The notes beneath the pieces were generated by a model. The model had not been told where the DNA came from, made no database searches, and saw only the letters and a program-made list of their open reading frames with translations. The position numbers and the translations under genes are program-made. 7,999 nt of DNA from Singulisphaera sp. GP187 (GTDB lineage: Bacteria > Planctomycetota > Phycisphaerae > Phycisphaerales > SM1A02), in the NCBI GenBank assembly GCA_945896765.1, contig CAMDEL010000065.1, forward strand, positions 1 to 7,999, written 5' to 3'. This document shows, piece after piece, positions 1-5,492 of this stretch; positions within the stretch are counted from its first letter, which is position 1; each line of letters opens with the position of its first letter.

Positions 1-697
1 CTGGAAGTTGAAACTCGCTGTCAACACCAATGGCACCTGCACTGCCGCTGATTTTATTCTGTCGATCGCCGAGCCCAAAGAATCCTGGACCGGGATCCGA
101 CTCGTCAAGCGCAAGCGTTTCTGTTCCATCACATGTCAATAGGTTGTAACGCACGGCAAGCGTTGGTGAGTCGCGAGTGACTTTCCATCCTCGAATGTGA
201 AGTGGTTTCGCATTTCCAATTGCAGTGGCAAACGAGCGTAACGATTCTGGATCTTCAGGATTTGGAATCCAATCGCGTGCGACATTAACTGAGAGAGATG
301 GGGCAATCGCTGATGTCGCAGGCGTCATTTTCTCGGATGCATTTTTCTTTGTCGGGAATCCCTGTGTCTTCCACAAAGTAAATGCAGCGATCTCATTGGC
401 ACACAATCTGCAATCATCTCGAAAAATTCCACGCTCTCCAATGGGCAACCACGGCGGCATCAATCCAGATTCAACAGCGGCGACCATGGTGGGTCCATGG
501 CGTGCAAGATCGCCATCGGTCAGAAGTGAAAATGGTCCAGGTCCTTGTCCAGCGTGACATCGAATGCAATTTGTTGCAACAATAGTTTTCACGATTTCGA
601 TTGGGTCTTGCAGATCGCTCTCGCTTGCGCTCAACGAATTTGCAAAGCAGCAAAGCAGTGAGAGCACCGTCGAATTGATCAGGTTGCGATTCAACAC
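1..697 (-). CDS. Secreted protein with N-terminal c-type cytochrome domain (MPPW type), 3' end beyond the window
   Basis: The reading frame begins at a GTG (697-695) and stays open to the window edge, giving about 232 residues with the C-terminus missing. The N-terminus has an export signal: Arg/Asn-rich start, then a hydrophobic stretch (TVLSLLCCFANSLSA). A heme c motif CIRCH follows at about residues 44-48, then GPGPFSLL and the GLMPPWLP segment, whose Met is a likely distal heme ligand, and a helix of the type NEIAAFTLWKTQGFP that usually closes these domains. An extra CRLC pair lies just before that helix. The part after the cytochrome domain (DWIPNPEDPESLRSF... HIRGWKVTRDSP) resembles what follows the heme domain in planctomycete proteins related to copper type II ascorbate-dependent monooxygenases. 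That assignment is inference, because the catalytic part lies outside the window. It starts 27 bp after the stop of the YHYH gene and in the same frame; TTG at 703 is an alternative start. A redox role outside the cytoplasm is likely. Confidence 0.82.
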   Translation of the reverse strand, partial: MLNRNLINSTVLSLLCCFANSLSASESDLQDPIEIVKTIVATNCIRCHAGQGPGPFSLLTDGDLARHGPTMVAAVESGLMPPWLPIGERGIFRDDCRLCANEIAAFTLWKTQGFPTKKNASEKMTPATSAIAPSLSVNVARDWIPNPEDPESLRSFATAIGNAKPLHIRGWKVTRDSPTLAVRYNLLTCDGTETLALDESDPGPGFFGLGDRQNKISGSAGAIGVDSEFQLP

Positions 698-718
698 GGG
701 CAAATTACCGCCGTGTTG
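692..718 (-). promoter_or_regulatory. Inverted repeat covering the start codon of the cytochrome-domain gene
   Basis: Perfect 8-bp arms CAACACGG (692-699 on the plus strand) and CCGTGTTG (711-718) are separated by 11 bases. In the minus-strand mRNA the 3' arm contains the GUG start (697-695) and the next UUG codon. The loop holds another in-frame UUG (703-701), with a weak GGCGG ribosome-binding-like sequence just upstream, partly in the 5' arm. The stop codon of the preceding gene is at 727-725, so a ribosome finishing that gene would cover and open this hairpin. This suggests translational coupling or start-site control, but the function is inferred only from position. Confidence 0.4.
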
Positions 719-724
719 GACTTT

Positions 725-1861
725 TCAGGAACAACTTCCCCACCCAGCAAGTAGAACTGTCAGATCAGCAGCATCGACGATTCCGTCGCGATTGATATCG
801 CCCATCCCGCCACCACCACCCCATCTTGAAAGAACATTTGAAAGGTCAGCACCATCCACGATTCGGTTGAGATCCGTGTCGGCTTCGCATGGTGTGCAGC
901 AAAATGTGACGACTGCTTCGGTGGGAGTGTTATGCCCACTTCCTGGGCCAGTGTTTCCAGTAACGAGAACGCCACGGTATGTCAGACCGATCATGTACGG
1001 ATAGACGCTGATGCCGCTCTCATTCACTGGAGAGAAGTACGCATATGTTCCGTTTGGATAATCGGGTGTGATGCAGAATCTGGCATTGCTCGCGTCCAAC
1101 TTTCCAAGACCAGCAACATATTCGTGGTCTTCGATGTAGCAACCGATCGGATAGGTGGCAGAAACTGCAGGGCCATACTGGGCCGGTGTCAATTGAGTTC
1201 CGTTTGGAAGCGATGTGCGCTGCGTGATGTTTCGAGTTCGATAGCTACTTGTGATTTTTACAATTCCGCCAGTTCCATCTGCGTTTGCAAATCCAAACGG
1301 ACCATAGACAGGGAATCCATCAAAGGCATAAGCAAGAATTGGCGAGTGATGCGTCGGATCGCCACCAGGAAGTTGAGGAGTTCGTTGATGATGGTGATAT
1401 TCAGTGCCTGCTGGATGTCCAAGCGCAGAATCGAAACCGTTGACTTCGAAGAACATCGCGTTCTGACGCCAGATATTCATATTGTTATACGAGCGCGCAT
1501 CACCTGGATTGAAGAATGTGACACCGTTGACGTACACGCCGATGTGTCCACCTCCAACAGCCGTCGGTGTTGTTGCAGGCACAGGATTTCTCGGCAATCG
1601 AAAGGACCAGTTCTGAACGGTGGGCGAACCAGGATTGTTTGGCCAGGGTCCGATGGGATATGAAGGGATTCCGCTTGAAGCAACATAGACATAGGTTGCG
1701 CCATAACGAACGGTTTGAACATTCGCGGCGAATCCTTGAAAGCCAGTTTGTCCAGTTGTATTAATTTTCCAAGGAAGAACCGCTGGGAAAATTGATTGTG
1801 CAGAGGCAGTTGTTGCTGCTGTGATTGCAATGAGTGTTGAGAGTGTGGTGATGGAATTCAT
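725..1861 (-). CDS. Secreted YHYH-domain protein with C-terminal dockerin-like repeats
   Basis: The 378-residue product begins with a clear signal peptide (MNSITTLSTLIAITAATTASA, cleavage near residue 21). The middle carries hallmarks of the YHYH family: G-H-P...YHHH at about 148-158, AYAFDGFPVYGPFG at about 177-190, and RFCITPDYPNGTYAYF at about 261-276. The family is named for a Tyr/His motif and its biochemical role is not established; clustered His residues suggest metal binding, which is inference. The C-terminus (about 328-376) has two dockerin-like loops, DTDLNRIVDGADL and GDINRDGIVDAADL, each followed by a Leu-rich helix and WG. The first loop is degenerate. A cysteine cluster (FCCTPC, 320-325) precedes the repeats and another Cys (GSCS) ends the protein, so a disulfide clamp is possible. 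No cohesin is visible nearby, so the tail may act in surface attachment or sorting. The start is supported by a strong Shine-Dalgarno sequence. Confidence 0.93.
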   Translation of the reverse strand: MNSITTLSTLIAITAATTASAQSIFPAVLPWKINTTGQTGFQGFAANVQTVRYGATYVYVASSGIPSYPIGPWPNNPGSPTVQNWSFRLPRNPVPATTPTAVGGGHIGVYVNGVTFFNPGDARSYNNMNIWRQNAMFFEVNGFDSALGHPAGTEYHHHQRTPQLPGGDPTHHSPILAYAFDGFPVYGPFGFANADGTGGIVKITSSYRTRNITQRTSLPNGTQLTPAQYGPAVSATYPIGCYIEDHEYVAGLGKLDASNARFCITPDYPNGTYAYFSPVNESGISVYPYMIGLTYRGVLVTGNTGPGSGHNTPTEAVVTFCCTPCEADTDLNRIVDGADLSNVLSRWGGGGGMGDINRDGIVDAADLTVLLAGWGSCS

Positions 1862-1868
1862 TGATCAA

Positions 1869-1875
1869 TCTCCTT
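1869..1875 (-). promoter_or_regulatory. Shine-Dalgarno site of the YHYH gene
   Basis: The minus strand reads AAGGAGA, with 7 bases between it and the ATG at 1861. It is one of two strong ribosome-binding sites in the window and fixes the start of the YHYH gene. Most other genes here have no recognisable site, so this gene is probably translated independently and efficiently. Confidence 0.8.
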
Positions 1876-1921
1876 GAAAGACATTGGGGCGATTGTTCTC
1901 GGTGGGGACAAGGGAATTGGA

Positions 1922-2944
1922 TTAAGCACCCCAATTGCTGAGCAGGGCAGTCAGGTCCCAACCCGCAACGATTCCATCCTGATTGATATCTGCAGTCGGA
2001 TTGGCAGTTCCCCATGCAGAGAGGAGGTATGCCAAGTCCTGACCTGTCACATGCCCATCGGCATTCATATCTCCAAGGACGTAGGACGGAATTCCCGTTG
2101 CATTCACTGAAATATTCAAGACTGAAGTTCCCGTTCCTTCTGAAAAAGTTCCAGAGAGAAGAAGATTCGCTGTCGATCCAGCTGGCAACACGGTGGGAAC
2201 GGGAAGTGGTTGATTGACAAGCGCGGGAAGTGGAGGCAATGGTCCGACGGGATCAGTCGATGCTGCGGAAGAGATGAAAGTTGCAGTGGCACCATTGATG
2301 GTCAATGTTCCAGCGAATGCGAGAATTGCGGGCACCGGATCTCCGCCGAATGGTTGTCCTCCCGCGCTCCCAGAAACGAGAACGTTGACTGGGATCGGAA
2401 TCGAAATTGTGTAGGTGTTGGGAGCAGTTTCGACGAGTGCGCCAACTGCCGGTCCGCTCTGAACTGCTGTTGCGGCTTTCACCGATCCAGTTGCAATTGG
2501 GATTGTGATTTCTCCAACCGATGGGAAAATTGCATTCGGTGCAACCGTGTGAAAACTGGAATAGGTGAAGAGCATGTCGATGGTGACGGTGCCTGGAGTT
2601 TCATTGACAAGGTCTGTTGTGAAATTTGTGATTGTGCACATTCCGTTTGCGCCGATATCCAACTTGAATGTTCCAAGTGGATTCGAATCGATGGCATCCC
2701 CGATTCGAAGTATTGATGTGTATGGAATCGCCTGATTCCCCGAACCGCCGAAGTATCCAGGAATGGTTCGAGTGCCAGTTGGATTTGTCGTGACGTCATA
2801 GTCCCCGATGAAAGTGCCCGCAAGCGGATACAAAATCGAAAGAGTTTGGTGAGCAGTGCTTGCCGGAAGGAAGTGGAAGTCAAACGAACTTGCCACTGCG
2901 CAGGGAGTGATCAATGCAGCGATAGAGAGAGAGATGATCTTCAT
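1922..2944 (-). CDS. Secreted beta-rich protein of unknown function with C-terminal dockerin-like repeats
   Basis: The 340-residue product has a signal peptide (MKIISLSIAALITPCAVAS, cleavage near 19). Residues about 20-285 are rich in Thr, Ser, Gly, Val and Ile in alternating patterns that suggest beta-sandwich structure. A Pro-rich linker (GPLPPLPALVNQPLPVP) lies at about 234-250. I do not recognise a family for this body. The last 50 residues hold two dockerin-like units, GDMNADGHVTGQDL (291-304) and ADINQDGIVAGWDL (318-331), each ending in a short helix and WG. The loops keep the D-x-N-x-D-G calcium pattern. The overall design, a signal peptide plus variable beta domain plus this tail, is typical of Phycisphaerae exoproteins. 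It lies 60 bp before the YHYH gene and 58 bp after the glycosyltransferase, on the same strand. No Shine-Dalgarno sequence is visible before the ATG. The coding start is well supported by the signal peptide. Confidence 0.88.
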   Translation of the reverse strand: MKIISLSIAALITPCAVASSFDFHFLPASTAHQTLSILYPLAGTFIGDYDVTTNPTGTRTIPGYFGGSGNQAIPYTSILRIGDAIDSNPLGTFKLDIGANGMCTITNFTTDLVNETPGTVTIDMLFTYSSFHTVAPNAIFPSVGEITIPIATGSVKAATAVQSGPAVGALVETAPNTYTISIPIPVNVLVSGSAGGQPFGGDPVPAILAFAGTLTINGATATFISSAASTDPVGPLPPLPALVNQPLPVPTVLPAGSTANLLLSGTFSEGTGTSVLNISVNATGIPSYVLGDMNADGHVTGQDLAYLLSAWGTANPTADINQDGIVAGWDLTALLSNWGA

Positions 2945-2975
2945 AGATGAAACAATATCCCAGAATTTGGATTTT

Positions 2976-2996
2976 CCAAGTCGAACTTGGTTTTTT
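2976..2996 (+). terminator. Weak terminator-like hairpin facing against the genes
   Basis: CCAAGT (2976-2981) and ACTTGG (2985-2990) form a 6-bp stem with a 3-base loop, followed on the plus strand by six T's (2991-2996). This has the form of an intrinsic terminator, but only for plus-strand transcription, and no plus-strand gene precedes it. On the minus strand the same stem is followed by GAAAATCC, with no U-tract. It sits in the 58-bp gap between the glycosyltransferase and the dockerin gene. The stem is short and only half G+C, so it may have no function. Confidence 0.25.
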
Positions 2997-3002
2997 GATG
3001 AG

Positions 3003-3740
3003 TCAAGCGCGAAATTTTGAGCGAAAGATCACCCAAAGAGCACGAACTCCGTCGATCGGGCCGATTTTTTTCCCATCCTTAATAGATCGAGGGGAATACG
3101 AGACGGGAACCTCCACAACCAAGACTCCAGTTCGAGACAGCGCGGCGGCGATTTGAGGTTCGATTCCGAATCGATTTTCCGTCAGCATGGGCAGAATTTT
3201 TCGAAGCACTTCGACAGGAATAATTTTATAGCAACACTCCATATCTGTGACACGCAGACCTGTCGCAAGATTGCTGAGAGTTGTCAGGAGTCGATTGGCT
3301 CTCATGTGCAGCCAACCTTGCGCGCCAGGTTGCACAGATCCATTGTGCCATCTGTTTCCAAATGCTGAGCAATTTGTTGCGTTCGATTCGAGAGCGTGAA
3401 TGAGAGGCACGAAATCGTTTGGGTCATATTCCAAGTCTGCATCTTGGATGATCATCGCATCGAGGTCATTCTTGGATGCAGTCACAACATGAGCGAATCC
3501 CGTTTGGAGTGCCGCACCTTTTCCTCGATTGACTTGGTGATGCAAGAGCGTCATTGAATTTGAAAATTGCGCGGCGAGTTGTTCGGATGCGAGACGAGTT
3601 GCCGAATCAGATCCGTCATTGATGAGAACGATGCGCATGGTCCATGCCACTGGCAGCGAAACTGCGACAACTTTTCTGACGCAATCGCCAAGAGTCTCAG
3701 GCTCATTGAAAACAGGGATCACCACAAAGAGAGTCGGCAC
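3003..3740 (-). CDS. Family 2 glycosyltransferase (polyprenyl-phosphate sugar transferase-like)
   Basis: The 245-residue product is a GT-A fold enzyme expected to transfer a sugar from a nucleotide donor to a lipid phosphate or similar acceptor at the inner face of the membrane. Visible motifs, in order: VIPVFNEPETL (7-17), NDGSDS (41-46), NRGKGAALQTGF (71-82), the donor and metal-binding QDADLEYDP (99-107), TDMECCYK (165-172), FGIEPQIAA (191-199), and a C-terminal VPVSYSPRS with DGKKIG (211-226). This order is that of dolichyl/undecaprenyl-phosphate mannose or glucose synthase-like GT2 proteins. It has no membrane segments, unlike the ArnC/GtrB branch, so it is probably peripheral. The start is a GTG directly before the first beta strand; an in-frame TAG lies 15 bases upstream. 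It starts 24 bp after the membrane regulator gene and so probably shares its transcript. Donor and acceptor cannot be told from sequence. Confidence 0.9.
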   Translation of the reverse strand: MPTLFVVIPVFNEPETLGDCVRKVVAVSLPVAWTMRIVLINDGSDSATRLASEQLAAQFSNSMTLLHHQVNRGKGAALQTGFAHVVTASKNDLDAMIIQDADLEYDPNDFVPLIHALESNATNCSAFGNRWHNGSVQPGAQGWLHMRANRLLTTLSNLATGLRVTDMECCYKIIPVEVLRKILPMLTENRFGIEPQIAAALSRTGVLVVEVPVSYSPRSIKDGKKIGPIDGVRALWVIFRSKFRA

Positions 3741-3764
3741 ATCAATATGTTTACACTACTGGGC

Positions 3765-4925
3765 TTATTGCGGAGGATTCACTTCAACCGCATTCGCAGG
3801 AGCGTTGAACCAATTGCTTGGGAACGATTTCGTGTCTGTTCGTTCAAAGCTGATCGATTGTGGTGGGCCAAGTGGACCGCCTCTAGGTGGACCACGTTCG
3901 CCGCCTGCACGTGGTCCATCGGGTCTTGGTCCATCGGGTCTTGGTCCATCGGGTCTGGGTCCACGTTCGCCATTAGGTGGAGGACCACGATGGCCATCAG
4001 GTGGAGGACCACGATGGCCATCAGGTGGAGGTCCACGTTCGCCATCAGGTGGAGGTCCACGTTCGCCGCCCAGTCTTGGTCCATCAGTTCTTGGTCCACG
4101 CTCTCCATCAGGTCGCGGACCATCATTGGGAGGGAAAAACATTTCAAGCCGGATGACCTCGTTGGTCTTTGGATCGATACACATTTCAATTCGTTCAGCT
4201 GGATTTCGTCTGACCTTCTCGTTCGGTGAATTTGCAAGTGCGGGTTCACTCATTGGAAAACTGGCGCGAATTTGCAAGAGTCCAGTTTGACCACACGCTT
4301 CTGCGTCATCAACTTTCACGATGTCATATGAATCATCCAAATCTTCAAGCATTGCTGCCATTGAATCGACGAGCAATGATCCATCTGGAGTCTCAACCCA
4401 GCGAGGCCACGGAAGGTCGTGATCGGCAATGACCGCAGAACCATCGGGTCGCTGTTCCCATGAAGTCTCTCCATCACGACCGCGAATTTCGGTGCGTCCA
4501 CCTTGATAATGAATTTCGATTCGCATGTGCTGAGAATCGCGCACATCAAGAGTGGCCAAGATTGGAGGCGGTTGTTGGCCATCACGACGAACTTTCGGCA
4601 TCAGAACCACTTGATATTGTCGGTCGACACTCTTGCTGGCGACTTTCGCAGCCGAGCGAACAACTGCAGATGCAGAACTTGTCGTTGGCATGATCAAGAG
4701 CGAAATTGCAAGCAGTGCAGCGATCGGGAGCGCCCACCACTGCCACTTTCGAATGGAATAATTTCGATTGTTCTGTGACTCGACGGCGCGAAGAACGCGA
4801 TTGATTCGAGCATCCATCGATTCGGTTGTCTCGGTGAATTTATGAGTCAGAAGCGCGTCTACGAAGCGATCTTCTGGAGCATCGTTCGAATTCGACTCGG
4901 ATTGATTTGGATTGATACTCATCAT
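3765..4925 (-). CDS. Single-pass membrane protein, probable ECF sigma regulator, with repeat insertion in a LolA/RseB-like outer domain
   Basis: From the ATG at 4925 the product has 386 residues. A charged, mostly helical cytoplasmic part (about 1-60) is followed by one membrane segment (about 62-80, WWALPIAALLAISLLIMPT). Then comes an outer domain (about 95-266) that alternates in a beta pattern and contains GRDGETSWEQRPDGS and IEMCIDPKTNEVIRLEMFF. This resembles the LolA/RseB fold, which is inference from the pattern only. A Pro/Gly/Arg/Asp-rich segment (about 267-355: GPPPD, GERGP, GHRGP, GPRPD units) comes next, and then QSISFERTD...FPSNWFNAP, which looks like the rest of the outer domain. 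The gene overlaps the sigma factor stop by ATGA and has its own Shine-Dalgarno sequence, so it is probably the sigma regulator. No zinc anti-sigma H-x3-C-x2-C motif is present. An ATG at 4952 would add nine residues but lacks a good ribosome-binding site. Confidence 0.85.
   Translation of the reverse strand: MMSINPNQSESNSNDAPEDRFVDALLTHKFTETTESMDARINRVLRAVESQNNRNYSIRKWQWWALPIAALLAISLLIMPTTSSASAVVRSAAKVASKSVDRQYQVVLMPKVRRDGQQPPPILATLDVRDSQHMRIEIHYQGGRTEIRGRDGETSWEQRPDGSAVIADHDLPWPRWVETPDGSLLVDSMAAMLEDLDDSYDIVKVDDAEACGQTGLLQIRASFPMSEPALANSPNEKVRRNPAERIEMCIDPKTNEVIRLEMFFPPNDGPRPDGERGPRTDGPRLGGERGPPPDGERGPPPDGHRGPPPDGHRGPPPNGERGPRPDGPRPDGPRPDGPRAGGERGPPRGGPLGPPQSISFERTDTKSFPSNWFNAPANAVEVNPPQ
3913..3957 (-). 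repeat. 15-bp tandem repeat, 3 units, inside the membrane regulator gene
   Basis: On the plus strand GGTCCATCGGGTCTT occurs three times head to tail; the last copy ends in G instead of T. On the coding strand it gives GPRPD x3. The unit is a multiple of three, so gain or loss of a copy would keep the frame and change only the length of the low-complexity segment. Near copies of GGTCCATC continue around 4079-4086. Confidence 0.92.
3973..4068 (-). repeat. 24-bp tandem repeat, 4 units, inside the membrane regulator gene
   Basis: Four consecutive 24-bp units (3973-3996, 3997-4020, 4021-4044, 4045-4068) share the core AGGTGGAGGWCCACGWTSGCC. Units 1 and 2 are nearly identical (GATGG type), and units 3 and 4 are nearly identical (GTTCG type). 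The pairing suggests stepwise duplication. Each codes for eight residues of the form GPPPD-G-H/E-R. Because 24 is divisible by three, other frames and the opposite strand also stay open here and give spurious repetitive ORFs. Confidence 0.92.
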
Positions 4926-5470
4926 GCCAAGACTCCTTTGCGTTGTAGGCATTCACCTAGAAGTGCGCGCGCTCGCTGAATACGTTTCTTGACAGCTTCT
5001 TCTGTCAGGGCGAGATTGACTGCGATGGTTCGAAGTGGAAGTTCCGCGCGATAGACCATTTGAACCATCTGGGAATAATCGGTGGGCAATCTTTCGATAC
5101 AGTCGTCGAGTGTTCCCATTCGCGTTTGAAAAGCTTGCGCATGATCACCGTCAAATGCAACAGAGTGTTCCTCGATCTCTTGCAGCATCGTCGGGTCTGC
5201 GACAATCATTCGCCGTCGACCAGCGAAATCCATCGCGACTCTTGAACCAATACCTCGAAGCCATGCGCCAAATGATCGAGTGCGGTCGAAGTCAGCCAAG
5301 CGTCGCCACGCAACCATCATCGTTTCTTGAAAAACATCGTCGACCATACTTCGGTCGCGAACTACAGCACGAAGAAAAACGAGCAGATGATCTGCGTGGT
5401 CGCGAGCGAGGACCTCGAAGACTTCATGTGCGCTGGGTTCCCTTTGGTGTGGTGCCCGTTGGTTCGTCAT
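4922..5470 (-). CDS. ECF-type RNA polymerase sigma factor
   Basis: The 182-residue product has the two domains of an extracytoplasmic function sigma-70 factor. Sigma region 2 spans about 24-90, with DDVFQETMMVAWRRLADFD (44-62) followed by FGAWLRGIGSRVAMDFAGRRR. That is the core-binding and -10 recognition part. Sigma region 4 spans about 120-177, with LDDCIERLPTDYSQMVQMVY and the helix-turn-helix LPLRTIAVNLALTEEAVKKRIQRARALL for -35 recognition. There is no C-terminal extension. It redirects RNA polymerase to a target promoter set, which may include its own operon. The gene lies 22 bp after the antiporter gene and overlaps the next gene by four bases (ATGA), the normal arrangement for a sigma factor and its membrane-bound regulator. 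The layout HLLVFLRAVVRD...VDDVFQET is like the sigma factors abundant in planctomycetes. No Shine-Dalgarno sequence is seen before the ATG. Confidence 0.93.
   Translation of the reverse strand: MTNQRAPHQREPSAHEVFEVLARDHADHLLVFLRAVVRDRSMVDDVFQETMMVAWRRLADFDRTRSFGAWLRGIGSRVAMDFAGRRRMIVADPTMLQEIEEHSVAFDGDHAQAFQTRMGTLDDCIERLPTDYSQMVQMVYRAELPLRTIAVNLALTEEAVKKRIQRARALLGECLQRKGVLA
4933..4939 (-). promoter_or_regulatory. Shine-Dalgarno site of the membrane regulator gene, inside the sigma factor gene
   Basis: The minus strand reads AAAGGAG, 7 bases before the ATG at 4925. It lies inside the last codons of the sigma factor and decides the start: the ATG at 4925 (overlapping the sigma stop as ATGA) is far better placed than the upstream ATG at 4952. 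The arrangement points to coupled translation of sigma factor and regulator. Confidence 0.8.
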
Positions 5471-5492
5471 ATATGTCTTGGGCGTTGGTGCT

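Noticed and set aside
695..727. Read-through fusion of the YHYH protein and the cytochrome protein, since they are in the same frame with only one TGA between
   Set aside because: The downstream protein has its own signal peptide directly after the GTG start, and the YHYH protein already ends in its dockerin tail. Same-frame placement has a one-in-three chance.
932..1663. Plus-strand open frame of 243 codons opposite the YHYH gene
   Set aside because: It is antisense to a well-supported secreted protein, shows no signal, motif or ribosome-binding site, and has the residue bias of a mirrored reading frame.
3913..4068. Possible CRISPR array or intergenic satellite
   Set aside because: Units are directly adjacent with no unique spacers, and they lie in frame inside a coding gene.
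3913..4068. Collagen-like triple helix domain
   Set aside because: Gly does not recur every third residue; spacing alternates between three and five, so a collagen fold is not supported.
3567..4290. Two plus-strand open frames and a second minus-strand frame with repetitive peptides (Gly/Pro/Ser, Trp/Ser and Leu/Met/Ala types)
   Set aside because: They arise because the tandem repeats have lengths divisible by three, which keeps other frames open. Only the minus-strand frame at 3765-4925 has a sensible N-terminal part, membrane segment and ribosome-binding site.
4926..4952. Start of the membrane regulator at the ATG at 4952
   Set aside because: The ATG at 4925 has AAAGGAG at ideal spacing and the ATGA overlap. 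The upstream ATG has only a weak, too-close AGGTGA.
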